From Caulobacter sp. RHG1 (lineage in GTDB: Bacteria > Pseudomonadota > Alphaproteobacteria > Caulobacterales > Caulobacteraceae), in the NCBI RefSeq assembly GCF_013181195.1, contig NZ_SMZP01000004.1:248001-312000 (forward strand): a DNA stretch of 64,000 bases, written 5' to 3'. Numbering within the stretch: the stretch's first letter is position 1; the number at the start of each line of letters is the position of its first letter. Positions 42,495-51,491 of the stretch are shown in pieces. The notes beneath the pieces are model-generated. The model had not been told where the DNA came from. It did no database searches and was given only the letters and a program-made list of their open reading frames with translations. Both the position numbers and the translations under genes were made by a program.

Positions 42495-42685
42495 GACGGG
42501 GGACTCCGGCTCGATGAGGGGGAGGGCGAGGCTCCCGGATTCGCGATGCGGAGGGATTGTCGAGGCGCAAGGACGGGTCGTTTTTGCGAGCGAGTCGCGG
42601 GACGCCGGCGCAACCTTGATCGGGAGGTGCGCGCCATAGTAGATCGCCGCCATCGCGGGGGCGCGATCGCTTACGGAGTCAGTAA

Positions 42686-44290
42686 GTGTTGAATGCAACT
42701 CACCGTGTCGGCGGACTCACGCCGGCTGCGGGCCAATGTCTGCCGTCCAAGAACATCCTGGCGGCGCTTACCCCTCTCATCCTTCTTCTGGGCTCGCCAC
42801 TGGCGGCCAGCGCCCAGGAAGCGCCGCGGAACTTCGGCGGGACCGAGCTGACCGACGGCAACGACATGGTCACCAACGACAAGACGGTCGACCTCGTCGA
42901 GGACATCAATTTCGGCGACGGTTCCGACGCCCTGACCAACAACGGAACGATTACGATCGGCGGCAATGCGACCGCGCCGGTGCGCGTGACCTTGTTGTCG
43001 CTGGAGGGCGTGAAGAACAACGGCCTGATCGACATGCGCAACGGCCGGGTCGGCGACGTCCTGACCCTGCCGGACGACTACAACGGCGCCGGCCAGTCCC
43101 GGCTGGGTCTGGATGTCGGCGCGAGCGGCGCGGACCAGTTGGTCGTCGGCGATGTCGCCAACGGCAAGACCGCCATCGTTCTGGGCGGTCTGACCGCCCA
43201 GACGGCGGTGCTGACCGGCGACAAGGGGCCGATTCTGGTCAAGGCTGGCGCAGGCTCGGCCAAGGACGCCTTCAGCATCGAGAACAGCGAGATCGGCTTC
43301 ATCCGCTATAGCCTGGCGTTCGACGCCGGCGCCTATCGCCTCCAGGGGCAGGCCGGGCGGCGGGCCTACGAGGCGTTGAAGATTTCCGAGGGCGCGGGCT
43401 CTGCCTGGCGCCAGACCGCCGACGCTTGGAGCGCCCACGTCGCCAGCCTGCGCGACGCCGGGGCCGACGCCGACGGCCTGGGCCTGTGGGGCCAGGTGCT
43501 GGGCCAGCGCATGGATCGCGACGACGACATCGCGGTTGGCGATCGCAAGGTGAGCACGGACTATCGGCAGACCAGCTATGGCGGTCAGATGGGCGTCGAC
43601 CTGATCAATGTCGGACTGGGCGAGGACCATGTCGTGGCGGGTCTGACGGCCGGTTATCTCGACACGAAGATGCGGTTCAGCGGGCTGGCCGGCCAGGACG
43701 TCAAGCTGGGCGTCGCCAACTTCGGCGGCTACCTGGCCCTGACCCACAGTGGCTATTTCCTGAACGCCTTGGCCAAGGTCGATCGCCAGTCGATCAAGGC
43801 GCGGGCGAACCTCGACGGTCTCGCGGCCAAGTTCGACGGGACGTCGTATGGCGGTCAGATCGAAGCTGGGGCGCGCTCCGGCGACGATGGCCTGGCCTAT
43901 GAGAAGCTGGTCAGCATCGCCTATGTCAGCACGCGCCTGGACGACATGCTGGTCGCCGGTCAGCGGCTGGACTTCGACACCGCCGCCGGCTTCGTGGCCA
44001 AGGCGGGCGTGCGAGGGACGGCGCGCAACGACCTGCTGGGCGGGGTGCTGACCACCTATGGCGCGGCGTTCGTGGCCCATGATCTGACGATCAAGAACCG
44101 CCTGGACTTCGTCAGCGGCGGCGTCACCGAGCAGCTGTCCCGCGACGGCGGCCGCACCTACGGCCAGGTCCTGGCGGGTGTGAGCTTCCGTGCGTCTGGC
44201 GGCGCGATCGCGTTCCTGGAGGCTGGCGGCGACTATGGCGGCGGTCGCGAGGGCGGCAGCTTGCGCCTGGGCGCGCGCTTCGGCTTCTGA
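42686..44290 (+). CDS. Autotransporter-type outer-membrane beta-barrel protein
   Basis: 534 residues from a GTG with GGAG 7 bases upstream. A signal peptide ends near ASA-QE (about residue 44). Residues ~50-240 form a short beta-helical passenger (FGDGSDALTNNGTITIGG, GVKNNGLIDMRNG). Residues ~265-534 match an autotransporter barrel (LGLWGQVLGQRM, GGQMGVDLINVGLG, VVAGLTAGYLDTKM) ending in the terminal aromatic LRLGARFGF. The passenger is much shorter than in most adhesins and has no visible catalytic motif. The gene stands alone, bounded by nrdJ (divergent) and a strong hairpin. Confidence 0.85.
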   Translation: MLNATHRVGGLTPAAGQCLPSKNILAALTPLILLLGSPLAASAQEAPRNFGGTELTDGNDMVTNDKTVDLVEDINFGDGSDALTNNGTITIGGNATAPVRVTLLSLEGVKNNGLIDMRNGRVGDVLTLPDDYNGAGQSRLGLDVGASGADQLVVGDVANGKTAIVLGGLTAQTAVLTGDKGPILVKAGAGSAKDAFSIENSEIGFIRYSLAFDAGAYRLQGQAGRRAYEALKISEGAGSAWRQTADAWSAHVASLRDAGADADGLGLWGQVLGQRMDRDDDIAVGDRKVSTDYRQTSYGGQMGVDLINVGLGEDHVVAGLTAGYLDTKMRFSGLAGQDVKLGVANFGGYLALTHSGYFLNALAKVDRQSIKARANLDGLAAKFDGTSYGGQIEAGARSGDDGLAYEKLVSIAYVSTRLDDMLVAGQRLDFDTAAGFVAKAGVRGTARNDLLGGVLTTYGAAFVAHDLTIKNRLDFVSGGVTEQLSRDGGRTYGQVLAGVSFRASGGAIAFLEAGGDYGGGREGGSLRLGARFGF

Positions 44291-44297
44291 CCGGCAA

Positions 44298-44327
44298 GAC
44301 CGCCGCGCTCGCAAGGGCGCGGCGGTC
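44298..44327 (+). terminator. Hairpin after the autotransporter gene
   Basis: GACCGCCGCGC and GCGCGGCGGTC form a perfect 11-base stem with an 8-base loop, 8 bases after the stop. There is no T run, but the stem is very stable. Confidence 0.65.
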
Positions 44328-44416
44328 GAGCGTCAGCCGCTTCCGGACTGGAAGCTTCCAGCACCGATGACACGCTCTCCCGGCTGGCCTAGCTTGGTGC
44401 GGTACAGGAGTTCCGC

Positions 44417-45391
44417 ATGCCGCCTCGCGCCCCGACCACCGACGATCCGCGCATGGTGTTCTGGAACCGTCGCGCGACACCGCCCTTCACCGCCTTACGC
44501 GCCTTTGCGGCGGTCGGCGAGTTCGGCGGGATCCGCAAGGCTGCGGCCGTGCTCGAACTGGACCATGCGGCGGTGAGCCGCCATCTGCGAAGCCTGGAAG
44601 TCTGGGCCGGCGTTCCTCTGGTCGAGCGCGGCGTCAATGGCGGCAAGCTGACGCCGGACGGCGCCAAGTTTCATGCCCGCATCACCGCCGCCCTGCACGA
44701 TATCGCCGCCGCGTCCGCCGATCTCCTGGGGGCGGCCGACGAGCCGACCTTGCAGATTTCATGCATCCCCGGCCTGGCCTCGAACTGGCTTCTGGGCCGG
44801 TTGTCCGACTTCCGTCAGGCCCATCCCGAGATCCAGCTGGTCCTGCGCCCGTCCGACACCGCGCCGGATTTCACCCGTCGGGATATGGACGCCGACATCC
44901 GCTACGTGATCGACGCCGCGCCGGACAGGCCGCCGGCGGGCGAGATCGAGACCGTGCAACTGGGCCGGCCGCCCGTGCTGGCCGTCGCCAGCCCTGCGCG
45001 CCTGGATATTCTGGGCGAGCCGCAAACCGCCGCGGACCTGCTGAAAGGGCCGCTTCTGCATGAAGAGAACGCCCGCCAATGGACGGCGTGGTTCCTGGCC
45101 AACGGCGTGAGCGTCGGCCCTGACCTATCAGGGCACAAGCTGTGGCAGGCCCACCTGGCCGTGGACGCCGCCCGGCGCGGCGAGGGTCTGGCCCTGGCCA
45201 ACGCCTTCCTGGTCGGCGACGATTTCAAGGCCGGGCGGCTGGTCGACCTGGGCGCGCGGGTCGGCGCCCAGCCGATCGTCATGGGCGCCTATGTGTTCTC
45301 CGCGCGCCGCGACCGCTGGCGCACGCCGGCCCTGCTGGCCTTCCGGCGCTGGCTGGTGAAGGAGGCCGCCGCGGAAGCCGCGCGCTGGTAG
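44417..45391 (+). CDS. LysR-family regulator (GcvA-like)
   Basis: 324 residues; the ATG has AGGAG 6 bases upstream. The N-terminal helix-turn-helix is PPFTALRAFAAVGEFGGIRKAAAVL with VSRHLRSLE. The effector domain (about 110-310) has LQISCIPGLASNWLLGRLSDF and DADIRYVID, close to GcvA-type members that answer to amino acids. It lies 110 bases upstream of gabT on the same strand, a likely regulatory pairing though LysR members are more often divergent. Confidence 0.88.
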   Translation: MPPRAPTTDDPRMVFWNRRATPPFTALRAFAAVGEFGGIRKAAAVLELDHAAVSRHLRSLEVWAGVPLVERGVNGGKLTPDGAKFHARITAALHDIAAASADLLGAADEPTLQISCIPGLASNWLLGRLSDFRQAHPEIQLVLRPSDTAPDFTRRDMDADIRYVIDAAPDRPPAGEIETVQLGRPPVLAVASPARLDILGEPQTAADLLKGPLLHEENARQWTAWFLANGVSVGPDLSGHKLWQAHLAVDAARRGEGLALANAFLVGDDFKAGRLVDLGARVGAQPIVMGAYVFSARRDRWRTPALLAFRRWLVKEAAAEAARW

Positions 45392-45424
45392 ACCGGTATC
45401 GGTGACCTTTCGTCACCACTCGCA

Positions 45425-45443
45425 GCGGAGTTGTCATCTCCGC
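45425..45443. promoter_or_regulatory. Inverted repeat between the LysR gene and gabT
   Basis: GCGGAG-N7-CTCCGC, perfect 6-base arms, 34 bases after the LysR stop and 58 before the gabT start. It could be an operator or a weak hairpin. Confidence 0.3.
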
Positions 45444-45501
45444 ACCGCGCCGGTTGTGACCGAGCATCCTCTCAGGTGTTTTGCTTCCTGAGAGATCCTC
45501 C

Positions 45502-46803
45502 TTGTCCGCCTCCGCGATCGCTTCCGTCTCCAACGCAGCCTTGCTGGAGCGCCGCCGCGCGGCGGTGTCCGCGGGCGTGGCCAGCTCGACGGCCGTCTAT
45601 GCGGACAGGGCGCTGAATTCGGAGGTCTGGGACGTCGAGGGGCGGCGCTATGTCGACTTCGCCGGCGGTATCGCGGTTCTCAACGTCGGCCATCGTCATC
45701 CGAGGGTGATGGCGGCCGTACAGGACCAGCTCGGGCGCTTCACCCACACCGCCTTCCAGGTCCTGGCCTACGAGCCCTATGTGGCGTTGGCCGAGCGCCT
45801 GAACGCCCTGGCCCCGATCGAGGGGGCGGCCAAGACGATCTTCTTCACCAGCGGCGCCGAGGCCGTTGAGAACGCGGTCAAGATCGCCCGCGCCGCCACT
45901 GGCCGGCCCGGCGTCATCGCCTTCACCGGCGGTTTCCACGGCCGCACGACCCTGTCGTCGGCCCTGACCGGCAAGGTCGCGCCCTACAAGCGGATGTTCG
46001 GCGGCGCGCCGGCCAACATCTTCCACGCCCCGTTCCCCATCGCGGCCCACGGCGTCAGCGTCGAGGACAGCCTGCGGGCGCTGGACTTCCTGTTCGCCGC
46101 CGATCTGCACCCCAGTTCTGTAGCGGCGATCATCGTCGAGCCTGTGCAGGGGGAGGGCGGCTTCCATCCCGCGCCCGACGCGCTGATGTCGGCGCTGCGG
46201 GTGATCTGCGACGCTCACGGCATCCTGCTGATCGCCGACGAGGTGCAGACCGGCTTTGGCCGCACCGGCAAGATGTTCGGGGCCGAGCACTGGAGCGTGC
46301 GGCCCGATTTGATCACGGTCGCCAAGTCGCTGGCCGGCGGCTTCCCGCTGTCGGGCGTCATCGGCCGCGCGGCGCTGATGGACTTTGTCGAGCCTGGCGG
46401 CCTGGGCGGCACCTATGGCGGCGCGCCGATCGCCTGCGCCGCGGCCCTGGCGGTGCTGGACGTGCTGGAGGACGAGGCCCTGTGCGCTCGGGCCGACACG
46501 ATCGGCGTGCGTCTGCGCGAACGGATCGCCGGCTTCGAGGGGCGCAACGACCTTGTCCCGACGCGCGGCCTGCGCGGGCCTGGCGCGATGATCGCCTTCG
46601 ATGTGCTCACCGCCGACGGCCGGCCTGACGGCGCTAGCGCCAAGGCGGTCGCGGGGCGGGCCCTGGAGCGGGGCCTGATCCTGCTGACCTGCGGCGTCAG
46701 CGGCGAGACCGTCCGAATCCTTGCGCCCCTGACCATCCCATTCGAGCAGCTGGACGAGGGGCTCGACATCCTCGAGGACAGCCTGCGCCTGGACGTGGCC
46801 TGA
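45502..46803 (+). CDS. gabT: 4-aminobutyrate aminotransferase
   Basis: 433 residues from a TTG at 45502 with GAGAG 7 bases upstream; a TTG at 45481 would add seven residues and overlaps that site. Class III aminotransferase with the pyridoxal phosphate lysine at about K275 (VAKSLAGGFPL), GAEAVENAVKIARA, GGFHGRT and IADEVQTGFGRTG. It transfers the amino group of GABA to 2-oxoglutarate, giving succinate semialdehyde, the substrate of the next gene's product. The stop overlaps the gabD start by 1 base. Ornithine or putrescine transaminase remains possible, but the pairing with gabD favours GABA. Confidence 0.9.
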   Translation: MSASAIASVSNAALLERRRAAVSAGVASSTAVYADRALNSEVWDVEGRRYVDFAGGIAVLNVGHRHPRVMAAVQDQLGRFTHTAFQVLAYEPYVALAERLNALAPIEGAAKTIFFTSGAEAVENAVKIARAATGRPGVIAFTGGFHGRTTLSSALTGKVAPYKRMFGGAPANIFHAPFPIAAHGVSVEDSLRALDFLFAADLHPSSVAAIIVEPVQGEGGFHPAPDALMSALRVICDAHGILLIADEVQTGFGRTGKMFGAEHWSVRPDLITVAKSLAGGFPLSGVIGRAALMDFVEPGGLGGTYGGAPIACAAALAVLDVLEDEALCARADTIGVRLRERIAGFEGRNDLVPTRGLRGPGAMIAFDVLTADGRPDGASAKAVAGRALERGLILLTCGVSGETVRILAPLTIPFEQLDEGLDILEDSLRLDVA

Positions 46804-48281
46804 TGGACGGCGCGACCCACGTTCCGGCGCTGGCCCTGCGGCGGCCCGACCTGTTGCGCCAGGCCGCCTATGTCGGCGGCGAATGGATCGGCGGCTTTGA
46901 CACGATCGCCGTGACCTCGCCCGCCACCGGCGTGCGCCTCGGCGGTGTGCCCGATCTCGGCGCCGAGGCGGCGACCCAGGCGGTGGCGGCGGCGCACGCG
47001 GCGTTCGATCCCTGGCGCAAGCTGAGCGCCAAGGCGCGCGGGGCGATCCTGCGCCGGTGGCGCGACCTGATCCTGGAGAACGTCGAGGATCTGGCCCGGC
47101 TGATGACGGCGGAGCAGGGCAAGCCCCTGGCCGAGGCGCGGGGCGAGGTGGCCTATGCGGCCAGCTTCCTGGAATGGTTCTCCGAGGAGGCCAAGCGGGT
47201 CTACGGCGACGTCATTCCCGGCCATGACGCCAGCAAGCGCTTGCTGGTCCTGAAACAGCCGGTCGGCGTGGTGGCGGCGGTGACGCCGTGGAACTTCCCC
47301 GCGGCGATGATCACCCGCAAGGTCGGCCCGGCCCTGGCGGTGGGCTGCACCGTGGTGCTGAAGCCCTCGGAGCTGACCCCATTCAGCGCCCTGGCCCTGG
47401 CGGCTCTGGGTGAGGAGGCCGGCGTGCCGCCCGGCGTGTTCAACGTTATCACCGGGCAGGCCGCGCCGATCGGCGAGGTGCTGACCGGCGATCCGCGCGT
47501 GCGCAAGTTCACCTTCACCGGCTCGACGCCCGTGGGGAAGATGCTGGCGGCCCGCTGCATGGCCACGGTCAAGCGGGTGTCGCTGGAGCTGGGCGGCAAC
47601 GCGCCCTTCATCGTCTTCGACGACGCCGACCTGGACAAGGCGGTCGAAGGGGCGATGGCCTCGAAGTTTCGCAACACTGGCCAGACCTGCGTCTGCGCCA
47701 ACCGTCTGCTGGTGCAGGCCGGCGTTTATGAGACCTTCGCTGAGAAGTTGACGGCGCGGGTCGCGCGAATGGTGGTGGGCGATGGCCTGGCCGGTCCCAC
47801 CGACCAGGGGCCGCTGATCAACGCCGCCGCCGCCGCCAAGGTGGCCCGCCACGTCGAGGACGCTCTTGCCGGTGGCGCGACGGTGCGGACGGGCGGAGAG
47901 GCCTTGCCTGGCGCGGGCTTCTTCTACGCGCCGACGGTGCTGACGGGCGTCACCCGCGACATGGCCATGGCCCGCGAGGAGACCTTCGGCCCTGTCGCCG
48001 GCCTGATCCGGTTCGAGACCGAAGCCGAGGCGATCGAGATCGCCAACGACACCTCGGCAGGGCTAGCGGCCTACCTCTTCACCCGCGACCTGGACCGCTC
48101 CTGGCGGGTCGGCGAAGCGCTGGAATACGGCATGGTCGGGCTCAACACCGGCCTGATCTCGACCGAGATGGCCCCATTCGGCGGGGTCAAGGAATCGGGC
48201 CTGGGCCGCGAAGGCTCGCGCCACGGCGTCGACGAGTTCGTCGAACTCAAACTTCTGTGCAGCGACATCGCGGGGGATTAG
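46803..48281 (+). CDS. gabD: Succinate-semialdehyde dehydrogenase
   Basis: 492 residues. Aldehyde dehydrogenase fold with general base E262 (LELGGNAPFIVF) and nucleophile C296 (NTGQTCVCANR); the second cysteine two residues on is typical of GabD. NAD(P) segment TPWNFPAAMITRK and KPSELTPFSALALA. It oxidises succinate semialdehyde to succinate for the TCA cycle. In an operon with gabT (1-base overlap) and the cupin gene (3-base gap). Confidence 0.92.
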   Translation: MDGATHVPALALRRPDLLRQAAYVGGEWIGGFDTIAVTSPATGVRLGGVPDLGAEAATQAVAAAHAAFDPWRKLSAKARGAILRRWRDLILENVEDLARLMTAEQGKPLAEARGEVAYAASFLEWFSEEAKRVYGDVIPGHDASKRLLVLKQPVGVVAAVTPWNFPAAMITRKVGPALAVGCTVVLKPSELTPFSALALAALGEEAGVPPGVFNVITGQAAPIGEVLTGDPRVRKFTFTGSTPVGKMLAARCMATVKRVSLELGGNAPFIVFDDADLDKAVEGAMASKFRNTGQTCVCANRLLVQAGVYETFAEKLTARVARMVVGDGLAGPTDQGPLINAAAAAKVARHVEDALAGGATVRTGGEALPGAGFFYAPTVLTGVTRDMAMAREETFGPVAGLIRFETEAEAIEIANDTSAGLAAYLFTRDLDRSWRVGEALEYGMVGLNTGLISTEMAPFGGVKESGLGREGSRHGVDEFVELKLLCSDIAGD

Positions 48282-48284
48282 GCC

Positions 48285-48641
48285 ATGATCATCAAATTCG
48301 CGCCGGCCGAACTCTTCGCCGCCATGCCGCCTGGCAATCCCGCGCCGGTCCCGATTGGCGAGCCGGTCTCGCAGATCGCCGTGAAGAGCTTCGTCTCTCA
48401 GGCCGCCGGGACGACCCGCACCGGCGTGTGGGAATGCAGCCCCGGCCGCTGGCGCCGCCAGGTGCTGGCCGCCGAATTCTGCGTCTTCCTGGAGGGGGAG
48501 TGCGTGTTCGAACCGGATGAGGGCGAACCGATCCGCATCCTCCCGGGCGAGGCGGTTTATTTCCCGGCCAACACCGCCGGCGTGTGGACGATCGAAACCC
48601 CGGCCCGCAAGGCCTATGTCATCTTCGAAGAAGCCCGATGA
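48285..48641 (+). CDS. Small cupin protein (DUF861-like)
   Basis: 118 residues forming one cupin barrel: GVWECSPGRWRRQVLAAEFCVFLEGECVFEPDEGEPI, then PGEAVYFPANTAGVWTIETPARKAYVIFEEA. Such small cupins often accompany amine or polyamine catabolic operons, including those for gamma-glutamylated putrescine. The usual metal-binding histidines are not evident, so catalysis is uncertain. Its stop overlaps the next start (ATGA). Confidence 0.78.
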   Translation: MIIKFAPAELFAAMPPGNPAPVPIGEPVSQIAVKSFVSQAAGTTRTGVWECSPGRWRRQVLAAEFCVFLEGECVFEPDEGEPIRILPGEAVYFPANTAGVWTIETPARKAYVIFEEAR

Positions 48642-50056
48642 ACATGCGGCCGCAGACCCTCACGGCCGCCTCGGAAGCGCCGGCCTATCGTGACACCAGC
48701 TATTGGCTGGAGACCTGCCAGGACGACCTGACGCCTCGCGCCCAGCTGAAGGGCCAGGTCACCGTCGACGTCGCAATCCTGGGCGGCGGCTTCTCCGGCC
48801 TGTGGACCGCCTACTACTTGTTGCGAGACAATCCGGGCTTGCAGGTGGCCATCCTGGAGAAGGATGTCTGCGGCTACGGCGCCTCGGGGCGCAATGGCGG
48901 CTGGTGTTCGTCGCGCTATCCGCTGGACGCCGGCACCCTGGCCAAGCGCTACGGCGTCGAGATCGGCCACAAGACCCTGCAGGCCATGTACGACGCGGTC
49001 GAGGAAGTCGGGCGCGTCTGTCAGCAGGAGGGCTTCGACGCCGAATATAGGCAGACGGGCATCCTCAGCTTGGCGCGCGGCAAGGCGCAGGTCCCGGCGA
49101 TCCAGGCGGCCCACCGCGCCTATGAGCGGTTGGGTTTCGGCGAGCAGAACCGGTTGCTGGGTGCGGAGGAAGCCTCCGAGAAGGTCCGCGCAACCCAGGT
49201 CGAAGGCGCCTTGCATTCGCCCAGGAGCGCCACCGTGCATCCGGCCAAGCTGGTGCGCGGCCTGGCGCATGCGGTCGAGCGTCTGGGCGGGGTGATCTAC
49301 GAGCAATCGTCGGTAACGGCTTTCGAGCCCGGCGCGACGCCGCGCCTGCACACCGACAACGGCGTGCTGATCGCCCGAAAGGCCATCGTCGCGGCCGGCG
49401 AGGCCTATCTGACCCAGCAGCCGCGCTATCGCCGGACGTTGCTGCCGATGTCGTCGCTGATCGTGCTGACGCAGCCGCTGAGTCCCGCGCAATGGGCCAG
49501 CATCGGCTGGGCGGATGGCGAGGGCCTGGGCTCGCAGGTCAACATGGTCGACTACTTCACCAAGACCACCGACGGCCGGATCCTGTACGGCAGCCGGGGC
49601 GCGCCCTATCACATGCACTCCAACATGGATCAGCCCTGGGACGCGGCCACGGCCAAGACCATGCGCGAGACCCTGGTCGAGTGGTTCCCCGCCCTGGACG
49701 GGATCGCCTTCACCCACAGCTGGGCCGGCTATCTGGGCGTGTCGCGCGACTGGACGCCGACGATCAGCTTCGACCCGCAGAGCAAGGTCGGCCAGCTGTT
49801 CGGCTACACAGGACGCGGGGTCTCGACGACCAACATCTCCGCGCGGATCCTGGCGGGGATGATCACCGGCAAGCCGACGGGGCTGGAGTTCCTGCCCAGC
49901 GTCGGCAACCGCTCGCCGCAGTGGGAGCCCGAGCCTGCCCGCTGGCTGGGCGTGCGCTACGTGCAGGACGGCTTCGCGCGCATGGACGCGGCGGCCAAGG
50001 CCGGCGATCCCGCGCCGCTGGATGCGCCCCTGGTCCGCCAGCTCAGCAAGCAGTAG
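48638..50056 (+). CDS. FAD-dependent oxidoreductase, PuuB-like
   Basis: 472 residues from ATG 48638. The Rossmann motif is GGGFSGLWTAYYL, the second dinucleotide segment CGYGASGRNGGWCSSRYPLD, and the C-terminal FAD closure QLFGYTGRGVSTTNISARI. This is the DAO-type family of gamma-glutamylputrescine oxidase and related amine oxidases. With gabT and gabD it fits putrescine to GABA to succinate breakdown, but no glutamylputrescine synthetase or hydrolase is in the window. Confidence 0.85.
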   Translation: MNMRPQTLTAASEAPAYRDTSYWLETCQDDLTPRAQLKGQVTVDVAILGGGFSGLWTAYYLLRDNPGLQVAILEKDVCGYGASGRNGGWCSSRYPLDAGTLAKRYGVEIGHKTLQAMYDAVEEVGRVCQQEGFDAEYRQTGILSLARGKAQVPAIQAAHRAYERLGFGEQNRLLGAEEASEKVRATQVEGALHSPRSATVHPAKLVRGLAHAVERLGGVIYEQSSVTAFEPGATPRLHTDNGVLIARKAIVAAGEAYLTQQPRYRRTLLPMSSLIVLTQPLSPAQWASIGWADGEGLGSQVNMVDYFTKTTDGRILYGSRGAPYHMHSNMDQPWDAATAKTMRETLVEWFPALDGIAFTHSWAGYLGVSRDWTPTISFDPQSKVGQLFGYTGRGVSTTNISARILAGMITGKPTGLEFLPSVGNRSPQWEPEPARWLGVRYVQDGFARMDAAAKAGDPAPLDAPLVRQLSKQ

Positions 50057-50089
50057 GGCTGGCCGCGAGAAACAGCCGGCGGGGATTCG

Positions 50090-51025
50090 ATGGACGCTCA
50101 GGGCAAGACGGTGGTGCTGTTCGCCTGTTTCGGTGTCCGGCCCGAACCCTGGCTGTCGGTGCTGAGCCAGGCCGCGCCGGACTTCGAGTGGCGCGTCTGG
50201 CCCGACGCCGGCGACAAGGACGAGGTCGACTACGTCGTCGTCTGGGCCCAACCCAACGGCTTCCTGCGCCAGTTTCCGAACCTGCGGGCGGTCCTATGCA
50301 TCGGCGCGGGCGTGGACCGGATCCTGGAGGACACCGACCTGCCGGACGCGCCGATCGCTCGCATGCGCGACGAGGGCCTGACCCAGGGCATGGTCGAGTT
50401 CGTGCTGGCCCGGGTGCTGCACTATCACCGCCTGATGCCGGCCTATGAGGCCCAGCAGCGCGAGGGAGTCTGGCGGCAACTGGCTGCGCCGCTGGCACGC
50501 GATCGCACGGTCGGCATCCTAGGGCTGGGCCAGTTGGGCGCGGCCTGCGCCGCCAGCCTGGCCGCCAACGGCTTCCAGGTTCGGGGCTGGAGCCGAACGC
50601 TCAAGACCATCCCCGGCGTCGCCTCATTCGATGGCCCGATCGAGGCCTTCCTGGAGCCCTGCGAAGTGGTGGTCTGCCTGCTGCCGCTGACGCCGGCGAC
50701 GCGCGGAATCCTGAACGCCGGGACGCTCTCGCAGCTGTGGGGCGCCAGCCTGATCAATGTCGGTCGCGGCGCCCATCTGGTTGAGCCCGACCTGATCCCG
50801 GCGCTGGACGCGGGTCATCTGGTCAACGCCACGCTGGACGTGTTCGCCACTGAGCCTCTGCCGGGTGGTCATCCGTTCTGGAGCGATCCGCGCATCACGG
50901 TGGTGCCGCATGCCTCGGCCCTGACGCCGCCCGCAACCGCGGGCCCGACCATCGTCGCCAATATCCGCCGGAGCCTGGCCGGCGAGACCCTGCACGATCT
51001 TGTCGACCGCTCGGCCGGCTACTAG
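50090..51025 (+). CDS. D-2-hydroxyacid dehydrogenase (glyoxylate/hydroxypyruvate reductase A type)
   Basis: 311 residues. NAD(P)-binding motif GILGLGQLGAACAASL; catalytic arginine in NVGRGAHLVEPDLI; E in TEPLPGGHPFW; histidine in VVPHASALT. The short N-terminal domain and WSDP motif are GhrA-like. It would reduce glyoxylate or hydroxypyruvate with NADPH. Last gene of the gab/puu-type run, 33 bases after the oxidase; its stop interlocks with the convergent gene's stop. Confidence 0.87.
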   Translation: MDAQGKTVVLFACFGVRPEPWLSVLSQAAPDFEWRVWPDAGDKDEVDYVVVWAQPNGFLRQFPNLRAVLCIGAGVDRILEDTDLPDAPIARMRDEGLTQGMVEFVLARVLHYHRLMPAYEAQQREGVWRQLAAPLARDRTVGILGLGQLGAACAASLAANGFQVRGWSRTLKTIPGVASFDGPIEAFLEPCEVVVCLLPLTPATRGILNAGTLSQLWGASLINVGRGAHLVEPDLIPALDAGHLVNATLDVFATEPLPGGHPFWSDPRITVVPHASALTPPATAGPTIVANIRRSLAGETLHDLVDRSAGY

Positions 51026-51480
51026 GCTAGGCGCGCGCCGGAGAGGCGGAAGAGCAGGCCGACCTGACCGTTGTCCTGCACCTCGAACTGGCCGCGCAGA
51101 CGAACTTGCTCGCTCTTCTGCTGCAGGATCGGCTGGTCGGCGAAGACCTCGACGATCTCATTGGGACGGCCCTCGGGGCAGCACTCGATCGAATAGCGCG
51201 AGACGATGAACTGCCGCGCCTGGCGCTCCATGGTCAACGGGGTGATGAAGCCGGAGATCTCGATCTCGCGGCCGTCCATCGCCGTCACCGCCGCTGGGTA
51301 CTGCGCCTTGTAGGCGTAGTCAGGCGGGGCCTGGTTAAGCGTCGTGGCGCCCAGCACCGTCCACATCGGATCGCGCGAGATGTCCTTCTCGTCGCCCCCG
51401 GGATGGGCCAGCGCCCGCGAGAGCGGCGCGAGGGCCGCCATCGCCGTCAGGCTGGTGAGCAGTCCACGTCGAACGATCAT
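51022..51480 (-). CDS. Exported DUF3299-like protein
   Basis: 152 residues from ATG 51480. An N-terminal signal with twin arginine (VRRGLLTSLTAMAALAPLSRALA) indicates export. The mature part has GREIEISGFITPL and SIECCPEGRPNEIVEVF, a CC pair followed by a Pro-Asn-Glu motif that recalls DUF3299 proteins of unknown function. It is the last gene of the ABC transporter operon, 11 bases after the ATPase gene, so it may bind a metal or assist the transporter. The family assignment is tentative. Confidence 0.6.
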   Translation of the reverse strand: MIVRRGLLTSLTAMAALAPLSRALAHPGGDEKDISRDPMWTVLGATTLNQAPPDYAYKAQYPAAVTAMDGREIEISGFITPLTMERQARQFIVSRYSIECCPEGRPNEIVEVFADQPILQQKSEQVRLRGQFEVQDNGQVGLLFRLSGARLA

Positions 51481-51491
51481 GGCTCGGGCTC

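Noticed and set aside
42495..42685. Cobalamin riboswitch expected before the B12-dependent nrdJ
   Set aside because: The leader lacks the B12 box core (GCCACTG on the minus strand) and has no matching stem arrangement.
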